Shown piece by piece: positions 33,383 to 41,913 of a stretch of DNA of 64,000 bases (its first letter is position 1; each line of letters starts with the position of its first letter). Origin of the DNA: Phycisphaeraceae bacterium (GTDB taxonomy: Bacteria > Planctomycetota > Phycisphaerae > Phycisphaerales > UBA1924); contig JAHBWW010000004.1 of assembly GCA_019636795.1 (NCBI GenBank), positions 124,001 to 188,000 on the forward strand, written 5' to 3'. The translations under genes and the position numbers were made by a program. The notes beneath the pieces were generated by a model, which saw only the letters and a list, made by a program, of their open reading frames with translations, did no database searches and had not been told where the DNA came from.

Positions 33383-33429
33383 GGCAAATGCTTTTTACGG
33401 CCTCTCCATGGCACCGCATGAGCGACATC

Positions 33430-33563
33430 GCGTCACAAATTGACATCCACAATCGGCTATGTCACGTGCAAAGCGCGCTCAGAAGCTGGACGTGTCTCGT
33501 TCTGACGACTCGATGTCACACAAGAGCCTTCTTCATGTCACACCGCTATGACGCAATGTCACA
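33430..33563. promoter_or_regulatory. phased TGTGACAT operator-like array
   Basis: On the minus strand TGTGACAT occurs at 33556-33563, 33535-33542 and 33513-33520, spaced 21 and 22 bp. A variant lies at 33459-33466 and a partial match near 33430-33437. Spacing near two helical turns places the three perfect sites on one face of the DNA. They lie 130-180 bp upstream of the minus-strand gene at 33382, as expected for enhancer-type sites. The rest of the 320-bp gap (33383-33702) shows no gene. Confidence 0.5.
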
Positions 33564-33702
33564 CATTGGATGCTCGATGAGCACCGCGCCTGTTCCTTAA
33601 TTGCATGTGGTGGTTGCGCCGGATACGAAGAATTGCGACCGAGCCGTCTCGAGAAGGAATTCCGATCCTGCCAAATACTTCAGTGTCAGACCGCCATCGA
33701 GA

Positions 33703-34629
33703 TCATGCGGTCTCGTTGAGCAGGCGATACAGATGACGCCTGCTGATCCCCAGCTTCCGCGCTGCTTCGGCCTTATTGCCCGCAGTCGCCTTGAGCACTC
33801 CTGCGATATGCTCTGGTCGCCGCATTGCTTCGGACATGAGCCGACCGTGACCATGTGGATGCTCTCGCCAGTGGCTGACCACCCGCGGCGGAAGAGCGTC
33901 CAGTTCAAGCCAGTCGCCACGCGACATGACCAGCGCCCGTTCTATGGCATGCCCAAGTTCGCGTACATTGCCAGGCCACGGATAATCCAGCAGCGCCATG
34001 TAGCACTCCGCCGAAGCCCGCTTGGGCTCGATACCCAGCAGTTTCGCCTTCCGCTCGATCAGTTCATCGATGAGCATCGGCACTTCGTCACGCCTTTCAC
34101 GCAGTGGAGCAACGCTCAGTTCAACAACCGCCAATCGATAGTACAAGTCTTCGCGGAACGCGCCAGCTTTCACCATCGCTGGCAAATCCCGATGCGTAGC
34201 GGCTATCAGACGAAAATTTACATTCAACCGCCGTTCCGAACCGACCGGCAGCACTGTTCGCTCCTCAATGAGTGTCAGAAGCTTTGCCTGCGACTCGAGC
34301 GCAAGCTCACCAACTTCATCAAGGAAGAGTGTGCCCCCATCCGCCGCCCGCACGAGCCCCAGCCGGTCAGAACTGGCTCCAGTGAATGCACCCTTGACAT
34401 GCCCGAACATCTGCGACTCGAAGAGCGAGACTGTCAAGGCAGAACAATCCGCGATGACATACGGCTCGCCCGATCGTCGGCTCAGGGCGTGAAGTTGTCG
34501 AGCCAGGAGTCCTTTGCCGGATCCCGTCTCGCCCCCAATCAATACCGTCACATCGCTCTGGGCGAGCATCTCAAGCCTTCCCATGGAAGGCGCAGTTCTA
34601 CCAGCGCACGTAAGGCTCAACGATGCCAT
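33703..34629 (-). CDS. sigma-54-dependent transcriptional activator (AAA+ and Fis-type HTH, no sensor domain)
   Basis: 308 aa from ATG at 34629, chosen because GGAG lies 6 bases upstream. AAA+ domain: Walker A GGETGSGKG, the sigma-54 contact loop GAFTGA, Walker B GGTLFLDEVGEL, and the arginine-finger region FREDLYYRL. The C-terminus is a Fis-type HTH (AEAARKLGISRRHLYRLLNE). Unlike most members it has no N-terminal receiver, PAS or GAF domain, so activity must be set by expression or by a partner protein, like PspF. It would activate sigma-54 promoters from upstream enhancer sites. The phased TGTGACAT array next to it is a candidate target. Confidence 0.9.
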   Translation of the reverse strand: MASLSLTCAGRTAPSMGRLEMLAQSDVTVLIGGETGSGKGLLARQLHALSRRSGEPYVIADCSALTVSLFESQMFGHVKGAFTGASSDRLGLVRAADGGTLFLDEVGELALESQAKLLTLIEERTVLPVGSERRLNVNFRLIAATHRDLPAMVKAGAFREDLYYRLAVVELSVAPLRERRDEVPMLIDELIERKAKLLGIEPKRASAECYMALLDYPWPGNVRELGHAIERALVMSRGDWLELDALPPRVVSHWREHPHGHGRLMSEAMRRPEHIAGVLKATAGNKAEAARKLGISRRHLYRLLNETA

Positions 34630-35009
34630 CTCTGTCTCCTCATTTCGCCGACGTGCGTAGAACCGCACGATCGAGTCCCAGCCAACTCGGTCAAGAACAC
34701 CGAGCAAATTCATCTATCTGGGTGAGAGCCCAAGTGGATGATCGGGTAACCCACGATGAAGTGGATCTCCCTTATAGTACCGAAAAAAAGAACATCACTG
34801 ACACACAAAAATCAGCAAATAGGTTGACAAACCCAAAATCTGTATTCTGACTAGGCATAGTGCTCGCACACCGACGCCGAATGACGGGCAGATCCAGGCC
34901 TCTCGCTCAAAATCTCGCCGTTTTGCGAAAGTTATGCACATGGCGAATGTTGGCTCCGTCGCGGATCATCTTGAATCGATCGCGGATCATGCGTCGAACT
35001 TCATCACCG

Positions 35010-35528
35010 ATGACCTTGTTGACTCGTTACTCATCTTCTACCTGCACGATCGTCCGGAACTCGTTCGGCTGGAGACTCGAAGCGTCTATCACGCTCATGG
35101 CGTCACTCGATGTCGTGTTTGACTTCTTTTCGAGAGCCAGAAACCTCCAAGAGCTCACTCCGCCCTGGCTGAAGTTCGACGTGCTCACTCCCGAACCCAT
35201 TGTCATGCAGCCCGGCACGCTGATTGACTATCGCATCATCATCCACGGAATCCCGATTCGATGGCGTACAGAAATCACGCGATATGAACCGCCTGCCATT
35301 TTTACAGATCGCCAGCTCCGCGGGCCCTACAGCCTCTGGGATCACACGCACACCTTCGAGGCCATCTCGCCCGAAGTCACTCAGGCACGCGATATCGTCG
35401 TATACCGCCCCCGCGGAGGTGTGCTTGCGCCGTTGCTCAACTCCCTATTCGTCCAGCGCGATGTGGAGCGCATTTTTGCTTTTCGACATGCAATGTTGGC
35501 TGAGCGCTTCGGCATCGCGGGCGACTAG
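35010..35528 (+). CDS. SRPBCC-family protein (ligand-binding, COG4276-like)
   Basis: About 172 aa. The diagnostic segments are VFDFFSRARNLQELTPPWLKF, LIDYRIIIHGIPIRWRTEIT, RGPYSLWDHTHTFE and a terminal VERIFAFRHAMLAERFG, all typical of this SRPBCC subfamily. The start is uncertain: ATG at 35010 is in frame, but the frame is open further up to 34860. Residues before the conserved part do not look like the family. The stop overlaps the end of the convergent gene at 35525-36457 by 4 bases. Ligand unknown. Confidence 0.75.
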   Translation: MTLLTRYSSSTCTIVRNSFGWRLEASITLMASLDVVFDFFSRARNLQELTPPWLKFDVLTPEPIVMQPGTLIDYRIIIHGIPIRWRTEITRYEPPAIFTDRQLRGPYSLWDHTHTFEAISPEVTQARDIVVYRPRGGVLAPLLNSLFVQRDVERIFAFRHAMLAERFGIAGD

Positions 35529-36457
35529 AGCGCGGTACGAGGCTGTGGACGGCTGAGCCGGTGCATGAACCGTTCGAGCCGGGTCAATCGGGCATCACGA
35601 GGTGGACACAGGTTCGCCGCACGCGGGCACCACGCATAAAACGCCCGCCCGCTCGACACCACCACACTGCTCATCACTGCCGAAAAGAACCCCGCGAAGG
35701 CAAAATCAGTGTTGACCTCGTGTGCTACTGCTTCGAGGCGAGGCTCGATGTACGTATCGAGGTGCCGACGCATCTCGGCGAGCGCCGTTTCTTCGTTGGC
35801 CACGCGAGCAAGCCTCGGCGCAGGGGGCAGTGCCGACGTGATCTCGAAGATGATGATGCCCGGCAGACGAAGTTCGCGAAGCGCTTCCTCGCCAGCCTTT
35901 GCTGCTTCGGTAAGCCCGTCACCATGCGCGACGACGACGGCCGCAGCGCCGCACTTCCACCCTTCGAGGTCGAGCGATGCTCGCGCCGCACCATGGGGCG
36001 CGATTTTCACCTTCGCTCCCCGACAGGCGGCCGCAAACTCAAGCAGCGCCAGCCGAGCGTCGATGTCGTCCGCGTCCGCCTCAATGGATTCGAGCAACGA
36101 GGCAAGAGCATTGAACCACGCCTCAGGCGCATGTGCAAATGCACGCGTCAGGCGAGACAACCGCGAAATGAGCAGACCAGCCGCGTATACCTCGGCATTA
36201 GTTGGCGGCGCAACCTCGGCCGCAGGATCATGCAGCAATCGCACCGCCGCGTTGATCACGCCGCGCGGAGTCTTGAGCGCATCGAGTCCACGTGTCAACC
36301 CGGCGCTCTTGAGCGCAGCCGTCGAGTCGTCGGCCTGCTGACGCAAATACTCGTAATCGCCCGTCGAGAATCCCGATGCAGCGTACTCTTCGCGCAGACG
36401 CTGGCGTTCGCTGGAAACTGCAGTTGATAGGGGAGATTCGCCTCGGGTCGTAGCCAC
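35525..36457 (-). CDS. hypothetical protein
   Basis: 310 aa from a GTG start at 36457 with GGAG 7 bases upstream. Alanine- and arginine-rich, mostly helical. It includes DIDARLALLEFAAACRGAKV, CGAAAVVVAHGDGLTEAAKA and a possible C-terminal membrane-proximal segment (FAFAGFFSAVMSSVVVSSG). I do not recognise a family. It lies 19 bases beyond the stop of ogt on the same strand, so it is probably co-transcribed with it. Confidence 0.5.
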   Translation of the reverse strand: MATTRGESPLSTAVSSERQRLREEYAASGFSTGDYEYLRQQADDSTAALKSAGLTRGLDALKTPRGVINAAVRLLHDPAAEVAPPTNAEVYAAGLLISRLSRLTRAFAHAPEAWFNALASLLESIEADADDIDARLALLEFAAACRGAKVKIAPHGAARASLDLEGWKCGAAAVVVAHGDGLTEAAKAGEEALRELRLPGIIIFEITSALPPAPRLARVANEETALAEMRRHLDTYIEPRLEAVAHEVNTDFAFAGFFSAVMSSVVVSSGRAFYAWCPRAANLCPPRDARLTRLERFMHRLSRPQPRTAL

Positions 36458-36476
36458 AGAATTGCTCCTCCGCGCG

Positions 36477-37043
36477 TCAGACCGCTCGTGCGAACAGACC
36501 CGCGTTCTCAATCATAACTCCCTCGCGTTCGAGCAGGGCAGCCTTGCGAGCAAGCCCGCCCGCGTAGCCGTGCAGCGAACCTCGCGCATCGAGCACGCGA
36601 TGGCAGGGAATGAAAATCGCAATCGGATTGCGCCCGCATGCGCCGCCGACAGCCTGCGCCCCGCCGGGTTTGCCAAGGCTCCGCGCAAGCTCGCCGTAGG
36701 TGCGTGTGCTGCCGCGCTCGATCGAGCATAGAAGCGACCAGACTTCCCGGTCAAAAGCCGTGCCGCGCGGTGCGAGCGGCAGCGTGGTGTCAATCTCGCC
36801 ACTGGCCAAATACCTCTCCAGCGCACTGTGCGCGCGATCCAGCACATCTTTCAACTCGAGGTCCGCTGCTGGACAAACCAGGGCAATGCTCTCTGGCCCT
36901 TTGGATTCGAGCATCTCGCAGCAGTCGTCCGAATCGCCGAAGATCAGCGCCGCAAGCGCTACCCGATCCCCTTCGCGCGAAGCGCACAGTGAAACAGCCC
37001 CGAACGGTTCAGAATACTGGTGTGTAGTGATGGCGATATTCAT
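36477..37043 (-). CDS. ogt: methylated-DNA-[protein]-cysteine S-methyltransferase
   Basis: 188 aa. The C-terminal domain has the HTH region (FDREVWSLLCSIERGSTRTY), the arginine-finger stretch (QAVGGACGRNPIAIFI) and the active site PCHRVLDARGSLHGYAGGL, with Cys in PCHRV as the methyl acceptor. It repairs O6-alkylguanine by irreversible transfer to that cysteine. The N-terminal ~85 residues are the variable domain of this family, without the Ada zinc site, hence Ogt/MGMT type. ATG at 37043. Confidence 0.95.
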   Translation of the reverse strand: MNIAITTHQYSEPFGAVSLCASREGDRVALAALIFGDSDDCCEMLESKGPESIALVCPAADLELKDVLDRAHSALERYLASGEIDTTLPLAPRGTAFDREVWSLLCSIERGSTRTYGELARSLGKPGGAQAVGGACGRNPIAIFIPCHRVLDARGSLHGYAGGLARKAALLEREGVMIENAGLFARAV

Positions 37044-37100
37044 GTTGCAAGTGTATGAGGCTACAGCAACCCCCGCTCAGCAGCCATCATTCTCTTGCAC

Positions 37101-38201
37101 TTACAGCGCCGCCAGCCTACGGGCAGTTTCCTGTTCGATCAGTGCTTCGAACATCGGCCCAAGTTCCGCCTCATCAATGATCTTCGTCTTGCTGAGCTTC
37201 TCTTCGAGCCTCTGGTCAGCGACGATATTGTCCTGATAGCGGTACACCCGGATTTTTTCACTTCGACCGCCGCTGCCGATCTGTTCGCGCCGCTCCGCCG
37301 CACGTTGCTGCTCGATCTTGTTTCGTTCGATCTCGTACACCCGGGCCGCCAGAAGCCGCCTGGCCTTGTCGCGGTTCTGGGCCTGACTCTTGGTTTCCTG
37401 CATCCGCACTTCGACGCCCGTGGGCACATGCACCAGATGCACAGCCGTGGCCACCTTGTTGACGTTCTGGCCGCCCGGCCCCTGCGCGGTGGTCACGTGC
37501 TCCTGCACATCCTTCGCCCAGTCGATCGACACCTGTACCTCGGTCGGCTCGGGCAGCACCGCCACCGTCGCCGTACTCGTATGAATCCGCCCCTGCGTCT
37601 CGGTCGCAGGCACACGCTTGACCGAATGTACCCCAGCCTCGAACGACAACTCCAACCACACCCCTTCGCCGCGCACGTTGATCACCGCGTGACGGATCCC
37701 CCCGACCGAAGGATCAGTCGTCAGATCCAACTCTTCAAAAGCCCACCCCTTGCGCTCCGCATAGCGACGGTACACATCGATCAGGTCACGAGCCCACAGC
37801 CCCGCTTCATCGCCCCCCGTCCCGGCCCGCACTTCAAGCATGACTGACCCCACCTGCCGGTCGTCGCTGCTCACCAGCGAAGCCTTCACATTCTCGATCG
37901 TCGCAGCTGCATCGGCCTCCAGTCGCGGCAGTTCCTCCTCCGCCATCGCCACCAGATCCGCATCGGCATCGCCACCCTCGATCATGCCCCGCAGGTCCGC
38001 AATTTCCCGGACAAGCGCCACATACCGCCGATACCCCTCGACCACCGGCAGCAAAGCCGCCCGCTTGATCGAATACTCGCGCACCCGAATGTGATCGCCC
38101 AGCACCGCCGGATCCTCGAGGCTGCGCTCCAGCCCCGCGAACTGCTCTGAAAGAGCATCAAGCCTTTTCCGGACACTGTCTGTGAGAACGCCGCTGGCCA
38201 T
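37101..38201 (-). CDS. prfA: peptide chain release factor 1
   Basis: 366 aa from ATG at 38201, the usual RF1 length. Contains the ribosome-acting GGQ motif in TTAQGPGGQNVNKVATAVHL, the codon-recognition region RVPATETQGRIHTSTATVAV and SVMLEVRAGTGGDEAGLWA, all RF1-like. It releases nascent chains at UAA and UAG stops. prmC, often next to prfA, is not adjacent here. Divergent from the ABC exporter genes starting at 38257. Confidence 0.97.
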   Translation of the reverse strand: MASGVLTDSVRKRLDALSEQFAGLERSLEDPAVLGDHIRVREYSIKRAALLPVVEGYRRYVALVREIADLRGMIEGGDADADLVAMAEEELPRLEADAAATIENVKASLVSSDDRQVGSVMLEVRAGTGGDEAGLWARDLIDVYRRYAERKGWAFEELDLTTDPSVGGIRHAVINVRGEGVWLELSFEAGVHSVKRVPATETQGRIHTSTATVAVLPEPTEVQVSIDWAKDVQEHVTTAQGPGGQNVNKVATAVHLVHVPTGVEVRMQETKSQAQNRDKARRLLAARVYEIERNKIEQQRAAERREQIGSGGRSEKIRVYRYQDNIVADQRLEEKLSKTKIIDEAELGPMFEALIEQETARRLAAL

Positions 38202-38256
38202 GAACCTACGGTATGTCTCGATTTCACGCCGTGCAGCACCCCCGGGGAGGGCAGAC

Positions 38257-39246
38257 TTGAACGCCATCGAACTCACCAGCGTCCGCAAGTCCTTCGGCCC
38301 GATGATCGCCGTCGCCAACATGAACCTGACCATTCCCGCACACGGGATTTATGGCTTCATCGGCCCAAACGGTGCGGGCAAGTCAACCACCATCCGCATG
38401 ATCATGGGGATTCTCTTCCCCGACGAGGGCGAAATCGCTGTTCTTGGCAAACGCAACGCCGTCGAAGCACGCGAACGTGTTGGCTACCTGCCCGAAGAAC
38501 GCGGGGTCTACAAAAAGATGAAAGTCGGGGCGTTCCTGCGCTATATCGGTCGCCTCAAAGGCCTCGGTGGGCCCGACCTCGACAAACGCATCGGTGCCTG
38601 GCTCGAACGCGTCGAACTCGGGCAGACCGTCGGCAAGAAGTGCGAGGAACTCTCCAAGGGCATGCAGCAGAAGGTACAGTTCGTTGCCGCTGTCATCAAC
38701 GAGCCCGAACTGCTCATCCTCGACGAACCATTCAGTGGTCTTGATCCGGTCAACATGCGGCTCTTGCGCGAACTCATACTCGAACAGCACAACATGGGAA
38801 AGACGATCATCTTCTCCACCCACGTCATGGCCCAGGCCGAGCAGATCTGCGAACACATTGTCATGATCAACCACGGACAGAAAGTGCTCGACGATTCGAT
38901 TTCATCCATCAAGGCCAAGCACGACCCACGCACCATCATCTTCAGCCCATTCGATCCGCAAGGCGATCTCAGTCCGCTGCACGCCGTCGAAGGTGTGCGG
39001 CATGTCTCGGCCTACGAACCCGGCGCACCCCGCGAAATCGAAATCAAGGATGGCGCAAATGCCGCTGATGTGATGCAACGAATCGCCGCCGCTGTCGCGC
39101 CTTCCAGACTCGAACTCCGTCGCCCTTCGCTCGAAGACGTCTTCATCGAAATTGTTCTCTCAGGCCCAGGCCGCGATGCTGTGCAGGTCGAGCGGCTGCG
39201 GGCCGCAATTCGCACCGAATCCACCCGCACGGAGACCTCCGAATGA
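38257..39246 (+). CDS. ABC transporter ATP-binding protein (NatA-like exporter)
   Basis: 329 aa from TTG at 38257, supported by GGGGAGG 6 bases upstream and by the product beginning LNAIELTSVRKSFG. Walker A GPNGAGKST, signature LSKGMQQKVQF, Walker B LLILDEPFSGLDP and the switch histidine STHVM are all present. The C-terminal extension (DVFIEIVLSG) is typical of NatA/CcmA-type exporters. The stop overlaps the start of the permease gene by four bases (ATGA). Together they probably export an ion or small molecule across the inner membrane. Confidence 0.92.
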   Translation: MNAIELTSVRKSFGPMIAVANMNLTIPAHGIYGFIGPNGAGKSTTIRMIMGILFPDEGEIAVLGKRNAVEARERVGYLPEERGVYKKMKVGAFLRYIGRLKGLGGPDLDKRIGAWLERVELGQTVGKKCEELSKGMQQKVQFVAAVINEPELLILDEPFSGLDPVNMRLLRELILEQHNMGKTIIFSTHVMAQAEQICEHIVMINHGQKVLDDSISSIKAKHDPRTIIFSPFDPQGDLSPLHAVEGVRHVSAYEPGAPREIEIKDGANAADVMQRIAAAVAPSRLELRRPSLEDVFIEIVLSGPGRDAVQVERLRAAIRTESTRTETSE

Positions 39247-40622
39247 AGCGCGTCGCCCACATTGCACTGCGTGAGTTCACCGCGACCGCTCTGACCAAGG
39301 GCTTCATCATCGGCGGGATCATCGTCCCGATTGTGCTCGTGGCCGTCATGGCCATCGGCATGCCACTGCTCATGAAGGATCGCGCTCCGCGCGTCACTGG
39401 CTCTATCGCATTTCTCGACGGTACCGGAACGCTCGGCGAAGAACTCACTCGCCGCTTCACCCCCGAAGCCCTCTCCGCAGCCGGCAAGCAACGCGTCGAG
39501 CAAGCCGTGCAATCTGCTTCCGATCTCGCCGGAGGCCCACCCGGCGTGGGCTCGACAATCGCCTCCGCTGCAAACACCGATATCCCGACCGATCTCACCA
39601 TCGAACTGCTCGCAGCCGACGCAGACATCGAAGCCGAGAAGCAACCGCTCACCGAAGGAAAGGGCAGCCAGGATGGCGGCCGACTCGCCCTCGTCATCAT
39701 CGATCCCGACTCTGTCGAACCCGCAGCAGGTTCCGAGACCTACGGCTCATTCCAGATCTTTGTCAGGCCAAAACTCGATGATCGTGTCGGCGGGCTTGTG
39801 CGCGATCAGGTGCGATCCACCATCCGCGAAGCCCGGATTCGCAATGCCGGATTCTCTCCCGAACGGCTCACCGCGCTGACCAGCGTTGACCCAAGACCAA
39901 CACGAGAGGTCACAGTGACCGGCGAGCGCGGCTCCCTCGGCGAACTCAATGTCCTCTTCCAGTTCGCGTTCATGTTCCTGCTCATGATGGCCGTATTCAT
40001 CGGCGGCCAATATCTCCTCACAACCACCATCGAAGAAAAATCCAGCCGCGTCATCGAACTCCTCCTCGCCGCGGCCTCACCCATGAACCTCATGGCCGGC
40101 AAAATCTTCGGGCAGATGGGCGTCGGAATGTTCCTCATCATCGTCTACGGCGCCATCGGATGGACCGGCCTGCTTGTCGCCGCTCGCGCCGATCTCGTCA
40201 GCCCCATGATGATCGTCTGGTTCTTCTGCTACTTCTTCATTTCCTACACCATCATCGCCTCGCTCATGGCCGCCATCGGCAGCGCCGTCAACGACCTGCG
40301 CGAAGCCCAATCCCTCATGACTCCAGTCATGATGATCGTCATGATTCCTTACCTCCTCTGGCTCCCCATCGCACGCGACCCCAACTCCACCTTCTCCACC
40401 ATCACCAGTTTCGTCCCCGGCATCAGTCCCTTCGTCATGGTCATCCGCCTCACCTCCACCGAGCCGCCGCCGCTCTGGCAGGTCTTCGCAACCATCCTCC
40501 TCGGTCTCCTCACCGCATACGCCGCTGTCTGGTTCGCCGCCAAGATTTTCCGCGTCGGCCTTCTCATGTTCGGCAAGCCGCCAGACCTCAAAACATTGCT
40601 CCGATGGGTGCGCATGGCCTGA
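39243..40622 (+). CDS. ABC transporter permease (NatB-like)
   Basis: 459 aa. One N-terminal membrane helix (GFIIGGIIVPIVLVAVMAIG), a large extracytoplasmic domain of about 230 residues, then five or so helices. Signature KSSRVIELLLAAASPMNLMAGKI marks the ABC-2/NatB permease family. Partner of the overlapping ATPase gene. Substrate not determinable; sodium or antibiotic export is usual for the family. Confidence 0.9.
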   Translation: MKRVAHIALREFTATALTKGFIIGGIIVPIVLVAVMAIGMPLLMKDRAPRVTGSIAFLDGTGTLGEELTRRFTPEALSAAGKQRVEQAVQSASDLAGGPPGVGSTIASAANTDIPTDLTIELLAADADIEAEKQPLTEGKGSQDGGRLALVIIDPDSVEPAAGSETYGSFQIFVRPKLDDRVGGLVRDQVRSTIREARIRNAGFSPERLTALTSVDPRPTREVTVTGERGSLGELNVLFQFAFMFLLMMAVFIGGQYLLTTTIEEKSSRVIELLLAAASPMNLMAGKIFGQMGVGMFLIIVYGAIGWTGLLVAARADLVSPMMIVWFFCYFFISYTIIASLMAAIGSAVNDLREAQSLMTPVMMIVMIPYLLWLPIARDPNSTFSTITSFVPGISPFVMVIRLTSTEPPPLWQVFATILLGLLTAYAAVWFAAKIFRVGLLMFGKPPDLKTLLRWVRMA

Positions 40623-40683
40623 CGATCTTCCTGCACTACAGCACGCCTCCTGATAAACTCTCTGAACTCGGAGAATCTCATTC

Positions 40684-41103
40684 ATGGCCGAAGATCTCCC
40701 ACCTTCGCTACCACAAGCCAAGCCCGGCGTCCGATGCGCCTCGTGCGGCTTCGATCTTGTAGGCGTGACCCTCGGACAGCGATGCCCGGAGTGCGGCACG
40801 CCTGTCATGCAGTTCGCCGCGAGCAATCAGGCGTCAGGAAAGGCTGTCACCGCACTAGTACTCGGCATTGTCGGCCTTGCAACTTGCTTTTCCTATGGCG
40901 TGATCGGTATGCCGTGCTCTATTCTTGCCATCGTCTTCGCACGCAAAGCCGAACTCGATGTTCAAGCTGGTTTCGCGCCCGTCACTTCGCTCGGCATCGC
41001 CAAAGGCGGACGCATCTGCGGTTGGGTCGGTGTAGCCCTCAATGCCATCGGCCTCCTCATCGGGCTCGTCTACCTCTTCTTCATCCTTATTGCGATCTTC
41101 TGA
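40684..41103 (+). CDS. zinc-ribbon and DUF4190-like membrane protein
   Basis: 139 aa. The N-terminus has a four-cysteine zinc ribbon (CASCGFDLVGVTLGQRCPEC). Two hydrophobic helices follow with the DUF4190 pattern (AVTALVLGIVGLATCFSYGV, GGRICGWVGVALNAIGLLIG). Small membrane proteins of this plan are common in planctomycetes; function unknown. Confidence 0.75.
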   Translation: MAEDLPPSLPQAKPGVRCASCGFDLVGVTLGQRCPECGTPVMQFAASNQASGKAVTALVLGIVGLATCFSYGVIGMPCSILAIVFARKAELDVQAGFAPVTSLGIAKGGRICGWVGVALNAIGLLIGLVYLFFILIAIF

Positions 41104-41130
41104 TACCGCTCGGCGTACCCTTTGCCCGTC

Positions 41131-41892
41131 ATGGATAAGCACGACCTCTACGAACTCTGTGTGCAATCCCCCAGGCATCTTGTGCCCTTGCTGCGCGCGG
41201 TTCATAGCCGCAATCCGCTCACGCTCGGCGAAGACTTCTCCGGCACCGCCTCACTCTCCCAAGCCTGGGTCGATGCCGCCCCCGATCGCCTTGCTATCGC
41301 TACAGATATCGACCCGTCTGTTCTGGCACGCAGGCCCGAACACCCACGACTCATCAAACGCCCAAACGACATCCGTCAGACCTGCGACAATGCCGACCTC
41401 ATCTTCGCTGGCAACTTCTCCATCGGCTACATGCACACCCGCGCAGAACTCATCGGCTATCTCCAGCACGTCCGCTCACGATTGCTCCCCGGAGGGTGCT
41501 TCTGCTGCGACACCTACGGCGGCGAAAGCGCATTCCTCACCGGCAGCGTACAACGCGATCACTTCGCACCCGACGGCTCCCGCATCCTCTACATCTGGGA
41601 ACAACGCCAGGCCAATCCACTCACCGGACGCGTTGTCGATGTCCTGCATTTTCATATCGAGCGCGATGGCATCATCGAAGAAGAGTTCCCCGACGCGTTC
41701 ATCTACGACTGGCGATTGTGGTCAGTCCCCGAGTTGCGCGATGCCATGCGCGAAGCCGGATTCCGCGATACCGCCGTCTACCTGAATCTTCCAGACGCCG
41801 AAGATGAGGCCGGTGAGCAATACGCATTTCCCATCGACGATCCCGATGAACTCGAGGATAGTTTCATCGTGATCGTTGCCGCACGAGTGTAA
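41131..41892 (+). CDS. class I SAM-dependent methyltransferase
   Basis: 253 aa from ATG at 41131. Rossmann-type methyltransferase pattern: LGEDFSGTASLSQAWVDAAP for the SAM-binding loop, AIATDIDPSVLAR for the acidic ribose-binding position, then LIFAGNFSIGYMHTR and LPGGCFCCDTYGGES. Substrate unknown. A similar family in other planctomycetes is annotated only as methyltransferase. Converges with the amylase gene. Confidence 0.82.
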   Translation: MDKHDLYELCVQSPRHLVPLLRAVHSRNPLTLGEDFSGTASLSQAWVDAAPDRLAIATDIDPSVLARRPEHPRLIKRPNDIRQTCDNADLIFAGNFSIGYMHTRAELIGYLQHVRSRLLPGGCFCCDTYGGESAFLTGSVQRDHFAPDGSRILYIWEQRQANPLTGRVVDVLHFHIERDGIIEEEFPDAFIYDWRLWSVPELRDAMREAGFRDTAVYLNLPDAEDEAGEQYAFPIDDPDELEDSFIVIVAARV

Positions 41893-41913
41893 TGGCTCTT
41901 GCTTTGCGCGTTC

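Noticed and set aside
33409-33423. TGGCAC-N7-GC match to a sigma-54 promoter on the + strand
   Set aside because: Spacing of GG and GC fits, but the -12 half is poor and there is no + strand gene downstream for more than 1 kb; probably chance.
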